Assembly: GCA_030610995.1 (NCBI GenBank)
Contig: JAUWQO010000006.1
Coordinates: 1-58,392, forward strand
Direction: 5' to 3'
DNA length: 58,392 nucleotides
Origin: Desulfobacterales bacterium
Lineage (GTDB): Bacteria; Desulfobacterota; Desulfobacteria; Desulfobacterales; ETH-SRB1
Each line of letters starts with the position of its first letter. The stretch's first letter is position 1. The notes under the pieces were generated by a model. It ran no database searches, had not been told where the DNA came from, and was given only the letters and a program-made list of their open reading frames with translations. Below are positions 8,744 through 17,900 of this stretch, piece after piece. The position numbers were made by a program, and so were the translations under genes.

Positions 8744-9364
8744 ATGGAAACACTACAGCATTTTATAACAATTCTGATTCCGCTCGTTATAATCATGGAT
8801 CCTCTGGGTAATCTTCCATTTTTTCTTCTTTTCACGGAGCAAAACACCCTCAATGAAAAACGTAAAATGGCGGCAATTGCCTCATTGGCCGCCGGTCTTA
8901 TTCTAATTTTTTTCGTACTGACCGGCGATTTCATCTTGCGCTTTTTTAAGATAAGCCTTCCGGCTTTTCAGATCGCAGGAGGTTTGATTTTTTTTATTTA
9001 TGCCTTGCAGATGCTTCGTTTGATTCCAAGTGGAATTAAGACAACCCGGAAGGAGGAACAGGAAGGTATTGAAAAGCATAATGTGGCCCTGGTGCCGCTT
9101 GCAACCCCCCTGCTTGCAGGGCCTGGCGCCATAACTGCTGTTCTGGTGTGGCAGCAGCGCCCTGACATCCCCATTGGCATGCCCTTATTGTTTATAGCAA
9201 TTATTACAGCATGCCTTATTGTTTATTTTGTCTTTTATTTCGCAGAATGGATTCGGAAGATGATGGGCGTCGGAGGTATTCGAGTAGTTACACGCCTCAT
9301 GGGACTTTTGCTTGCAGTCATTGCTGTACAATTCATTGTCAGCGGATTTCAGCAGATTCGCTGA
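8744..9364 (+). CDS. MarC family (UPF0056) integral membrane protein
   Basis: A 206-aa protein with six hydrophobic segments. The family signature is in the first helix (MDPLGNLPFFL), with further conserved blocks LAGPGAITAVL and RLMGLLLAVIAVQFIVSG. The MarC family has no firmly established transport function. A ribosome binding site (ggtggagaa) precedes the ATG. It is likely translated with the upstream lipoprotein. Confidence 0.92.
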   Translation: METLQHFITILIPLVIIMDPLGNLPFFLLFTEQNTLNEKRKMAAIASLAAGLILIFFVLTGDFILRFFKISLPAFQIAGGLIFFIYALQMLRLIPSGIKTTRKEEQEGIEKHNVALVPLATPLLAGPGAITAVLVWQQRPDIPIGMPLLFIAIITACLIVYFVFYFAEWIRKMMGVGGIRVVTRLMGLLLAVIAVQFIVSGFQQIR

Positions 9365-9484
9365 ATGATGCGATGATAAGAGGATTGGTTTACGGGATGA
9401 AACCTTAAAGAAAGCCTCTAACCTTGCGGGGGATATTATTAATCAGGCCGTTCAACAGAATGATAATATCGCTTCCCTTCTGAT

Positions 9485-9619
9485 TTTATGTTTGAGCTGA
9501 CATATCAAGAACTTAGAAACTTGAGATCACAATTTGTGATGTCAAGTTGGGGAGGTGTGAGACGTCCACCCATGGCTTTTACAGAGCAGGGCGTTGCTAT
9601 TTATAAACACCACGAGTAA
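9485..9619 (+). pseudogene. ORF6N-domain protein relic
   Basis: A short frame reads FMFELTYQELRNLRSQFVMS, then SWGGVRRPPMAFTEQGVAI, and ends at taa. This is the central part of the ORF6N (KilA-N-type) DNA-binding domain found in phage-like and defence-associated proteins. The N-terminal half and everything after the EQGVA block are missing, and no start or ribosome binding site is present. It is a decayed remnant. Confidence 0.7.
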
Positions 9620-9828
9620 GCCTAAAAGAAAGATTGGATTTTAAAAATTATCTCAACAAACAAATGAAAAAAGAAACGCCTAAATTCACCCCCCCCTTCC
9701 TTTGACGCAGTGCTTGCCCTTATTTATGGATGTCCCCCATTACTGTGTTGACAATTTAAACAAATGTTGTGGTATAATATTATTTAAGGATGGTCCCAAT
9801 AGATCTCCTTAATGAAAGGAGGGTCAAT

Positions 9829-10074
9829 ATGACTTTACAATCAACCGTCATCACAATTCCAGAGGTGAAACTGACTGTTGATCAGCTTCTTAAGGTTGTT
9901 CGGCAACTTGACAATGCCTCTCGTATTCAAATAGCCCAGGTTCTAATGGAAACTGAAATGGATGCAAATCTGGCAAGCCTGATCGAGAAGCTGGCTAAGA
10001 CCACGCCCGCCGACGATGTTAGTGACGAGGAGATTGAAGCTGAAATCAAAGCTGTTCGTAACTTGAATGCATAG
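9829..10074 (+). CDS. Antitoxin of a PIN-type toxin-antitoxin pair
   Basis: An 81-aa, mostly helical acidic protein (VDQLLKVVRQLDNASRIQIA, then an acidic DEEIEAEIKAVRN tail). The ATG at 9829 has an excellent ribosome binding site (aaaggaggg), so I prefer it to the upstream ATG at 9790. It ends 6 bp before the PIN gene on the same strand, the normal antitoxin-first order. The family is assigned from context and general architecture. Confidence 0.75.
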   Translation: MTLQSTVITIPEVKLTVDQLLKVVRQLDNASRIQIAQVLMETEMDANLASLIEKLAKTTPADDVSDEEIEAEIKAVRNLNA

Positions 10075-10080
10075 CTGACA

Positions 10081-10482
10081 ATGTTAAGAATCGTTATTGA
10101 CACAAATATATGGATACGTGCATTGCTGGGCGGACGCGTGACCCTTCCTGTTTTGAAGGCCTGGCAGGCTGATAAGTTTCAAGTCGTCGTTAGTCAACCC
10201 CTTTTGGACGAGCTTGACAAAGTTTGGCAACGGCCTCGTCTAAAAAACCGGATCAATGCTGAACATTCAGTAATCTTGCTGGAGCCGGCCACCATTCCAC
10301 CTCGCTGTCGTGACCCCAAAGATCACCATGTTTTAGCAACGGCAATAGATGGCCGGGCTGATGCCATTGTTTCAGGAGATGCTGACCTGCGAGACGATGA
10401 TGAACTCCGGGCAGAAATGGAAAGTTATGGGGTTAAGCTATGGGGCATTGACTCTTTACTGTCCAATGTTTCAAACGGATAG
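10081..10482 (+). CDS. PIN-domain ribonuclease toxin (COG1569 type)
   Basis: A 133-aa PIN domain. The acidic metal-binding residues are visible as D7 ([12 protein letters not shown]), E44 ([11 protein letters not shown]), D in [13 protein letters not shown], and D in [10 protein letters not shown]. The complete site suggests an active Mg-dependent RNase. Paired with the upstream antitoxin gene (6-bp spacing), it is a type II toxin-antitoxin module sitting among gene relics, between the ORF6N fragment and the GDP-fucose synthase fragment. Confidence 0.88.
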   Translation: MLRIVIDTNIWIRALLGGRVTLPVLKAWQADKFQVVVSQPLLDELDKVWQRPRLKNRINAEHSVILLEPATIPPRCRDPKDHHVLATAIDGRADAIVSGDADLRDDDELRAEMESYGVKLWGIDSLLSNVSNG

Positions 10483-11089
10483 GAAAAATAAAGTTCATTG
10501 AATTCGAAACAACCTATCTACGTCTCCTGAACAAGTTTTTCGGTACTGACGGGACTCCTGTGAAACGTCTCGATGTCTCCAAAATAAACTCCATTGGCTG
10601 GAAGGCAAGAATTGGTCTGGAAGAAGGAATAAGAGGCACATATAACTAGTATATTGAAAATCCTAAGTGAAAAAAGGAAGTTATTCAACGTAGTCAACTA
10701 CGTCCCCAACTTTACAACTTTACGATCAGGGGAAAAATATAACTCTTAGCGTTCTTTGTGGCTTGTATGTTCAAAAAAATCGTACTGGGGCGGTTCAATA
10801 AACAAAAAACAGAAAGAGGTTTTAAAATAGCATAAATATCAATTGGATAGCGAGTTATTTACTTAATTATGGACGTCCCGCAGACCTCACCTGTATATTT
10901 CAACAATTTGGATATTAAAACAGAAAACCGGTAAACCCATGAAGGCTATCTCGCCAGACGTTTTGAAGTTCTGATACCTTGCCAGCAGAGCAAATCATGA
11001 ATCAAACAATTCTTATGCAGATTTTATTTGCAAATCACAATTTTTAAAGCGTTTCCATTTGCTACGTGCATAGCAGATATCAAAAGGCG
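10483..11089. other. Gene-poor stretch with one relic
   Basis: Apart from the GDP-L-fucose synthase fragment at 10548-10649 I see no gene or clear signal here. A phrase 'ggacgtcccgca' near 10873 recurs near 56018, hinting at common decayed mobile DNA. Confidence 0.5.
10548..10649 (+). pseudogene. GDP-L-fucose synthase C-terminal relic
   Basis: A frame of 33 codons, [20 protein letters not shown] then [13 protein letters not shown] and a stop, matches the extreme C-terminus of GDP-L-fucose synthases (Fcl). In that family a DGTPRKLLD...GW...LEEG block closes the protein. Nothing upstream continues the family, so this is a leftover of a deleted gene, possibly from a surface-polysaccharide locus. 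Confidence 0.75.
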
Positions 11090-11152
11090 CGGTAACGAAC
11101 CTCGTCAGCAGCGGCGTGGTCTTTGCGCATCTGCTGAACGCAAAGGTTATAC
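11090..11152 (-). other. Integron attC site (attC-3), after the DUF3800 gene
   Basis: Read on the minus strand, the R'' box is GTATAAC (11146-11152), followed by a spacer and L'' GTTCAGCAG. A loop comes next, then L' CTGCTGACG, a spacer and R' GTTACCG (11090-11096). L'' and L' are complementary, with the one-base asymmetry typical of attC extrahelical bases. It starts 8 bp after the stop of the DUF3800 gene. Length is 63 bp, within the normal attC range. Confidence 0.72.
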
Positions 11153-11160
11153 GCAAACGA

Positions 11161-12309
11161 TCAAGAATCATAAAATTTCTTTAAATACTTGAACTCCTCT
11201 TTTTCTAAAATGTCGAGATCATTTTTTGAGGCAAGCTTAATTTGTTTTCGGCATTTTTCCAATCTGCCTAACATCGGCTTGACCACTTGGCTTGTTTGAT
11301 TAACAAAATCATACAAATCATTCTTACTGGTTGGTAATTTATAGCCTTTAGGACTACTAGCTATTATAACTCCCCCATCTCTAAGTTTAGCCATCACTTG
11401 TGATCTGAAATAGTGCTGGTTTATCTTTACATCTTTTGTAGATTCTATATTTTTGATCAACTCATTGGTAGACAAATATTGATCATAGTTAATATATAAT
11501 ATGTGGAATAATAGAAATTTTATACAATTAAGTTGATCTATTATTAATGGATCTTGTTCCTTTTCATGCTGTTCAATAAACAGTTTACACAAATTAATTG
11601 ACTGTTGGGTTATAAGAGGATCATATTCAGGCCCCGGCTCTTCATCATAACGATATGTAAAAGGCGCAAAGTCTCTTGGCCACTCATCTATTTCGATGAT
11701 ATGGTCTTTCAAAATCTTTAGAAATTTTGAGCCATTTTTCGAAAATGTTGTTAAATCAAATGATTTTGCGATGGTACCACTAATTAAATCTGCTAACTGG
11801 ATTAATAGGTGAGATCGGCTTCTGACAAATCCAAACTCTGAATAATTGAATAAATCCGGTATATGACGCCGTCTTACATAATCTGCAAAACCCGACATAA
11901 ATTCTTTTGAGCCTATTTCATCAGCAGTGATTTTCAATTTAGGAAAAGTTTTATATAGTTTGCTTTCAACAAGGCCATGAAGAAATTTATAAAATGATTT
12001 TTTATAAGTTAAACCTTTAGAAAAAAGTTTACGCTTGTCTATAACCATACAAAAAATATGAAAGTCTAATTCGGACAGGTCTTTTAAAACACGAATTCTT
12101 CTATCATCATTTTTTCCAATCTTGCTGGATTTCATTTCCCCAGTTTGAAAGTGTTTCTTTCTAATCGGCTCTATATTATCCTCGAGCGAAGAAATATCAT
12201 CTCTGTTTACTAATATAGAAGACACTATAAAGTGAGTAGATACATTAGGCTTTTCGAAGTTGTACCCGAAATTGCCAAATTCATCTATAAAAGCTAATTG
12301 CTCTTTCAA
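11161..12309 (-). CDS. DUF3800 domain protein in an integron cassette
   Basis: The N-terminal half is a DUF3800 (RNase H-like fold) domain: LAFIDEFGNFG with the acidic pair, GEMKSSKIGK, TADEIGSKEF and SHLLIQLADLISGTIAKSF. DUF3800 proteins are frequent in defence islands and cassettes, and their activity is not established. The C-terminal half (about 240-382) is helical and winged-helix-like. The open frame extends to 12384, but that part reads through the preceding attC. A TTG at 12309 has a ribosome binding site (aaaagg) 9 nt upstream and yields MKEQLAFIDEFG, so I choose it. A dedicated attC follows the stop. Confidence 0.78.
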   Translation of the reverse strand: MKEQLAFIDEFGNFGYNFEKPNVSTHFIVSSILVNRDDISSLEDNIEPIRKKHFQTGEMKSSKIGKNDDRRIRVLKDLSELDFHIFCMVIDKRKLFSKGLTYKKSFYKFLHGLVESKLYKTFPKLKITADEIGSKEFMSGFADYVRRRHIPDLFNYSEFGFVRSRSHLLIQLADLISGTIAKSFDLTTFSKNGSKFLKILKDHIIEIDEWPRDFAPFTYRYDEEPGPEYDPLITQQSINLCKLFIEQHEKEQDPLIIDQLNCIKFLLFHILYINYDQYLSTNELIKNIESTKDVKINQHYFRSQVMAKLRDGGVIIASSPKGYKLPTSKNDLYDFVNQTSQVVKPMLGRLEKCRKQIKLASKNDLDILEKEEFKYLKKFYDS

Positions 12310-12356
12310 AATATGTAGCCTTTTACCAGCCCTTAATTGGAGATTATTATTTAAAC

Positions 12357-12457
12357 GTATAACGTCGAAAATGAGCTGACACAAAAGCCGCTGAAATATT
12401 TGGATTTATCGAAAAATCGGCTCGGCTTTTGTGGTCTGCTCTATTTTTTTGTTAGGT
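12357..12457 (-). other. Integron attC site (attC-2), after the PLD-like gene
   Basis: Clearest attC in the window. On the minus strand R'' is ACCTAAC (12451-12457), then spacer AAAAA and L'' AATAGAGC. A long stem follows (CACAAAAGCCG paired with CGGCTTTTGTG), then L' GCTCATTT, spacer TCGAC and R' GTTATAC (12357-12363). L'' and L' pair apart from a small asymmetry. The stop codon TAA of the upstream gene is inside R'', as in classical gene cassettes. Length is 101 bp. Confidence 0.85.
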
Positions 12458-13825
12458 TAATTCGTGGTAGCACATTACTTCTTCGCCAATCTCGTCCCAT
12501 TGTTTTTGAATAACTTCGTAAAGTTCTTCACCGTCATTAGCTTGATAAAATTTATCACCGAGGCAATTGATTAATGATTTAGATAGCTTATTGACGACCC
12601 TTGTCCCATAGCCAGAATTTAATAATGAATCACATAGGCCAATCATAAACTCTTTATCAGCTTCACCTAAAGAGGGAAGTTTATGAAAATCGTATCCTGA
12701 TATGTATCTTTCTTTAAAACTATTGATTTTGGCTTTGCTTTGATCTCTTTTTATTTTTTTATCCATTTTGGCGACATAGAAAGATTTATCAATTTTATCA
12801 TTTTTTAATTCAAAGTATAGCTTAGGTTTTTTGTTTTTGTTGATCAAATTTTTGTATACTTTGGAAAGCTCGGAAATGCATTCATTTTTCCATTTTGTTA
12901 TTTTTTGGGGATTCGCATTTAGTATTTCTTCAATGGCCTCTTCGCGAACTTTGCTATCGGTTAAAACAAAATTCACAACATTGTCCTTGTTATCGATGAT
13001 TTTATCATTGTGTGCATCTCGGTAACATTCGTAACTCGCCCAATGCCCAAACCATGTTTCCGTAAAATATAATCCTTTCCATCTAGAACTTGACCCGTCA
13101 CTATTTATTTTCACATAGTTCCTGCTGAGGATTTCTTTTTTTGTTTTTTTTGCAAACCCATGTTTTGCAAAAGCAGATTCATGAACTGTTTTTGGTAAAG
13201 GCTTTTTTAAATGAATGTTTAATTTTCCAAATGTACTTTCCTTGTCGAATTTGTGACAAAGAATCCCTTTTCTTACCCACCCATCAAAACCTATATTATT
13301 TTCATCTGCCGTAAGGATTGTTGGTAGCCAAATATTGCTTTCAGAATTAAGTTTTAGTATTTCACTATTCACATTGTTACCATTACAAAGAGAAGATAAG
13401 TATTTTTTCAATCTTTTTTTCGAATTCTTCTCTAATGATAATATTGGAATAGATTGGAGTGCTTCTGAGTTAACAAAAAAACCATTTATACTGGCGTTTG
13501 CTGAACCAAGAAATAGGACATTTTTGAATTTATTGTTTCGTTTTTCCCATTTAAGTAAATATATTTTTGAGTGAACTAACCCTCCACTATTTTGTGAAGT
13601 TACATACCGTAAAGTAAATTTGATTTTTTTGGGGATAGAATTTTTTATATCTGTCGCAGATTGTGTGGCAGAATTGTCAACTATTAATACAATACTTTTT
13701 GGACTATAAACTGAAATTATTTCTGTAATAAAATTATTTGATGGATATGGCCCTAAAATTATAATTTTATTTAAAAAAGAATTTTTGGGTCTTGAATCAT
13801 TAAAAAAATCTATTAATTTCTTCAT
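12452..13825 (-). CDS. PLD-like (HxK) protein in an integron cassette
   Basis: The N-terminal about 150 residues form a phospholipase-D-type domain with one HxK motif: LVHSKIYLLKW followed by VLFLGSANASINGF. Such single-motif PLD proteins act as dimers in BfiI-type nucleases. The remaining 300 residues are lysine-rich and unrecognised (SSRWKGLYFTETWFGHWASY is a distinctive block). The frame opens at 13912, but the first 29 codons lie in attC-1. The ATG at 13825 has a ribosome binding site (aggaaa) and starts MKKLIDFFNDS. The stop overlaps the R'' box of attC-2. A nuclease-based defence role is an inference. Confidence 0.75.
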   Translation of the reverse strand: MKKLIDFFNDSRPKNSFLNKIIILGPYPSNNFITEIISVYSPKSIVLIVDNSATQSATDIKNSIPKKIKFTLRYVTSQNSGGLVHSKIYLLKWEKRNNKFKNVLFLGSANASINGFFVNSEALQSIPILSLEKNSKKRLKKYLSSLCNGNNVNSEILKLNSESNIWLPTILTADENNIGFDGWVRKGILCHKFDKESTFGKLNIHLKKPLPKTVHESAFAKHGFAKKTKKEILSRNYVKINSDGSSSRWKGLYFTETWFGHWASYECYRDAHNDKIIDNKDNVVNFVLTDSKVREEAIEEILNANPQKITKWKNECISELSKVYKNLINKNKKPKLYFELKNDKIDKSFYVAKMDKKIKRDQSKAKINSFKERYISGYDFHKLPSLGEADKEFMIGLCDSLLNSGYGTRVVNKLSKSLINCLGDKFYQANDGEELYEVIQKQWDEIGEEVMCYHELT

Positions 13826-13837
13826 ATATTTCCTGAA

Positions 13838-13910
13838 AACCAACGATGCGCTTGAGAGGTGCAAATGAAGCGCGGCATAATGAGCATCCTTCTCAAAGCT
13901 GTTGTTCAGC
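13838..13910 (-). other. Integron attC site (attC-1), after the 98-aa gene
   Basis: On the minus strand R'' is GCTGAAC (13904-13910), then spacer AACAG and L'' CTTTGAGA. A central loop follows, then L' CTCTCAAG, spacer CGCATC and R' GTTGGTT (13838-13844). The outer stem pairs gctttgagaagg with cctctcaagcgc, leaving unpaired bases. It lies between two minus-strand genes, 10 bp after the first stop and 13 bp before the next start. The box matches are weaker than in attC-2. Confidence 0.68.
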
Positions 13911-13920
13911 AAACTCGTTA

Positions 13921-14217
13921 TTAATAATTACAGACCTTAACGAAGGCCACACCAAGAGCAGTAATACATAAGGAATCGTACCCACCATGTGATATAACGA
14001 CATCCTCGGAAAGATAATTATCACCCGCTTCGAAGTCTATTGAGCCTTCCTCAAAATAGGAATCTGCCAGCCCAAGACGGCAAAGATTATCAACAGCTTC
14101 CCAATAGTCAGACTCGTTTACAGATAAACTGTGAAGAAGGTCTCCTTTACTGATCGGTATTGATGTTGGAGGTCGATTTGATCTAAACCATTTTTCTTTT
14201 CCAAGAAAAGGGGTCAA
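13921..14217 (-). CDS. Small unknown cassette protein, 5' end disrupted
   Basis: A frame of about 98 codons with an acidic, folded-looking sequence (SVNESDYWEAVDNLCRLGLA, then a GGYDSLCITALGVAFVKVC end). The only available start is a TTG inside the terminal repeat of the 157-bp element at 14210-14366. The original N-terminus has therefore probably been cut off by that insertion. It resembles no family I know; the middle has a winged-helix-like pattern. The gene is followed by attC-1, so it is the first surviving cassette of the cluster. Confidence 0.5.
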   Translation of the reverse strand: MTPFLGKEKWFRSNRPPTSIPISKGDLLHSLSVNESDYWEAVDNLCRLGLADSYFEEGSIDFEAGDNYLSEDVVISHGGYDSLCITALGVAFVKVCNY

Positions 14218-14366
14218 GTCTGCCTTTGACCCTTATTAATTCTGTCGGGAATTTTTCATATCTGCTTTTTAATTTTTCTGTCGTATTTTTTAAGCTTCGA
14301 AACTCTTCTGTTATTAAGGTTTTTGTCTCTTATTGTCTTTCATGGGTCAAAGGCAGACTTGACCCC
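14210..14366. repeat. 157-bp MITE-like element with 23-bp perfect terminal repeats
   Basis: Ends ggggtcaagtctgcctttga.. (14210-14232) and its exact inverse (14344-14366) enclose 111 bp of AT-rich DNA with no reading frame. 'GGGGTCA' ended repeats are typical of elements moved by REP-associated (RAYT-like) transposases, which is family knowledge and not shown here. It abuts the 5' end of the 98-aa cassette gene. Confidence 0.8.
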
Positions 14367-14440
14367 ATTTTTGTTCCACCGTTTATTTCCCTCTCCCTTG
14401 GGGGAGAGGGTCAGGGTGAGGGGGATTTCATTCGTTATTC

Positions 14441-14926
14441 TCATATTATAAAAGCTTTGCTCTCATTGCCGTGTTTATCAATTACTATAACCGCGACGCT
14501 TTCCGTCAAACCAGTCATTCTGATTTTGCCGTCATCACTGATATCTTTGGCAAATACCGTCCTGTCCATATCAAAAATCTCCCCGTCATAATCAACATCC
14601 ACAAGTAGCATGGCAAGACCGTCTAACCCTGTAAACCAACAATCCAATGGATGTCTCCAATCGTTCCCAATAGTTAATATTTAAGATGTGATCCCGTTGT
14701 TTTTTCCTGTCACCAAGTTGAATGGGGGTTTCCAGATTATCTGAATCTATAAGAGCCTTTTTGAGACGCGCCATTACGTCTTCATCGCCCTTTAAAATTC
14801 TTTGTACATTGCAGCAAAAAGGAGATAAAGAGACAGGAACTGCGCCTTGTGTTCGATGGGCAACATATCACGGTCAAGAACCTGAGCCTGCTCAAAATGA
14901 TACTCAAAATCCCATTTTTTAACATT
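14441..14926 (-). pseudogene. Frameshifted relic of the gene following the NOV-type ATPase
   Basis: Three reading-frame pieces follow each other on the minus strand. The first is DFEYHFEQAQVLDRDMLPIE then HKAQFLSLYLLFAAMYKEF. The second is MARLKKALIDSDNLETPIQL then GDRKKQRDHILNINYWERLE. The third is WFTGLDGLAMLLVDVDYDGE ending in VAVIVIDKHGNESKAFII. They read as one protein broken by frameshifts. The last piece is like the C-terminal beta region found on some restriction-modification subunits. No start codon is in phase at the beginning. It probably was a third gene of the helicase/ATPase locus. Confidence 0.5.
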
Positions 14927-17900
14927 TCATTCTTGCATATCTGAAGCTCTAAGAAATTCCTGAAGCTCTAATAAGTGTTTTTCTTTATAAATAATCTTAC
15001 AATCTTCACCACATAATTTTATTTTTAAAATAGGCATGTCTATTCCACCCTCAGATTTTGTTTTATAAGAATCTATCTGTTTGATTATATCTTCCGTTTC
15101 AATTGCGCCGTGTTGCCATTTGGCAAAGTGTTCCGCGCAAAGGCATAAAGCATTGCCTGATGCGTCGACAGCTCGTGCAACTTTCCTCTCGACAATGTAA
15201 TTCGCAACAAAAAACGGTTTGCCGTTTTTTTCGGGGAAAGTCTTTTGACATATTTGACACTTCCCTTCATACATCTGGTATAAATACTCTCGGATTTGTT
15301 TATCCGGCCCCTCCAGTATAGTGCGGAGTGTTTTTTTCCGCCTTGCATCAGCGTTCGGTTCTTGTTGCTGTTGTTCACGATATTCATCATAACTATTTTC
15401 ACGTCGGCGTTCTGGGTTTTTTACATCACCATCATCAGAAAATCTTTCTTTAAGTTCAGTTTCTCCAGGTTTATTAAAGGCTTGCTCCACTTCATCTTTC
15501 AAATTGATTTTAGCCGGTTCTGTTTCCGGTTTAGGACTACTATCGTCTGTTTGCGTCTGTTTTTCTTGTTTATCAGAAGTCGGTTTATTGATGATGTTAT
15601 TTGTTAAAGTCTTTGTCTGCTCTTGATTATCAGAAGAATCGCCATAATTGTCGGAAGTGGCAGAAGAGGTTATCGTACTTGTAGAGTTTTCAATTTCATT
15701 ACTGCCCTCTTGCGGGATTGATGGTGCGAGAGGTTCTTTTGCTTCAACAGTTTCCTCTTTGGGCATGGATTCCCCTGTCTTGCATATGTCAACTATCTCT
15801 TGTGGGACATTCCAACCCCTTTTATTCAAACGGTTTGTATCACAAGAGCCAAGAACAAGTTCTGTCCAGTCGGCCAAATCTTTATAGCTGCGACTATTCA
15901 GGATAATTTGGGCGATATGGTTAGCTATGTCAGATTTATTTGCGTTGTTGCTCAGAACAAGTATGTTGCGATCAATTCCTCTATCCCAAAATACAGGATA
16001 TTGTGCTTCTACATCCTTCTCAAGAGTATCTATTTCCAAAGTAAAATTGACTGCTATTAATTCTTGTGTATTTGCCTCTTTGATCATAAGCAATTGTTTA
16101 AAAACGCCGTCATTAAGCAATCGGATATATTTTCCTTGCTGTTTTTCCCTCAGCCAAGCCGCAATCATTTTAACTGAATCTTCTGTTATGTACTCATTCT
16201 GATCGTTAGTGTCATAATTTACATCATTTGTAAGTCCCATTGTTACTGATTCGGACAGCACAGAGATTCCAAATGCCTTATAAAAATTTAACCAATCATT
16301 AAAAGAGTCTTTGGCAGGCCGCCATGAAAAAGAGATATCACAATCCTTGAATATGCTCTTGAGTTCACCATCATCCGGCACTACAACTTCTTCCCTGTCT
16401 TCAAATGTGTCTAACTGAGTGTAAAACTTGGCTTGATTAACAAAATCATCCCACCAATCAGGACGCTTATCTTCCGCCATTTGGGCAATTGGTTTTAACT
16501 CTCGATAAAGATGTTCAATTAAACGCCGTTGTTCATTTTTATCAGAGATGGGGTTATCCTGAAGTTTTAGCCATCGACGTGAGAAACATTCTGTATCGAC
16601 TTTTTCTTTGACTTCAAGGATTTCAACAAATAATTTCTTCAACTTTGGATAGGGCCTTTCCAGATATACAAAATCATCGCCAAGAACGTCACTGGAATCC
16701 ACCCACACGCATTCATCAGGTTTATGCCATGTGCCGTTTTTTTCGTCGGAGGGAATAAAGATCAAGGCATGGTTTAAAAATGCGGTTTTAACAGATTTGC
16801 CATCGTAAAAAGACCGGGTTTCGATTTCCGAATATAACCTTTGGATCAAATCAAAATTGGCAGAAGAATCCCCTGGGTAATCCTGAAGGACTTCAAGTAT
16901 TTCCTCAACAGTTAAGTCAGGTCGTACCCCTAATAATTTTGTTATGTTTTCAGGTAGATACTGTTCAAAATAGGGAACATTGTCACCAAGTATTTCTTTA
17001 ATACTCTTTTTCGGCAAAAAGGCTCGTGAAGGGCGAACATGGCCTTTGGTTGTTGGGAGCCATTTAAGTAACTTTAATGACATAATAATTTCAGCAAGTT
17101 TATTTTCACTTAAGGAATAATTACAACGCCCATCACGTCTTGAATAATGATGGTATTCCCATTCATCTATATCTTGACGACAAGTGTTAAGCCATTTCAT
17201 AATAGTTGCCGACTGTTCTATTTTTACTACAGTTTTTGCTTTCATCCACTCTGGAGAAAGATAATCATAATATTTATCATAATAACCGTCTTCATGCCTT
17301 TCATGAGGAGTTGGATATGTGTAGACAGTCTTGTTATCGACAAAAAACTTGATTAAATTATGATGATAGCTTTTGGATAAATAAACAAAATGCTTACGAT
17401 CATCCTTTATTTGCCAGATATTCTGCCATCCGGTTTCCAGATCATAGTTTTCCGGTACAACAACGGCCTGGATTTTGTGACGATTATCTTCTGAATCACC
17501 ATTGTTCCATGTCAAATTCTGGGCATCCTTAATCGACATCCTGCGCTCGTCAGCAAGGATGACCGGCAAACTGTCCCAGGAAAAGTCGTCACCGGAGTTT
17601 TGCGTGAGAAACTCTGTCGCTTCAATCAATTGCTGTGTTTTCATTTCCTCGTATTCATCTTTAAGTTTATTTAGAATATCAACACAATAGCTTTCCATCG
17701 AAAAACTATAGATGTTAAGCGCATCGGTCATCCATTTTTTTAAATCATCAGCATCTTCTTGTTGATCTAAAAATTCAAACAGTTCAGGAGTGAGAAATGC
17801 AACAGGTACCAGTTTAGAAAGCCAGTCGGGAATTGAATCCATTTTTTGGCGTGTGTCTTCATCGCATGAAAAATAGATGGGCTGTTCATTATCGCATGAC

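Noticed and set aside
14226-14591. 121-codon plus-strand frame
   Set aside because: It spans the 157-bp repeat element and a generic ccctctccc/gggagaggg repeat, and lies antisense to the degraded gene.
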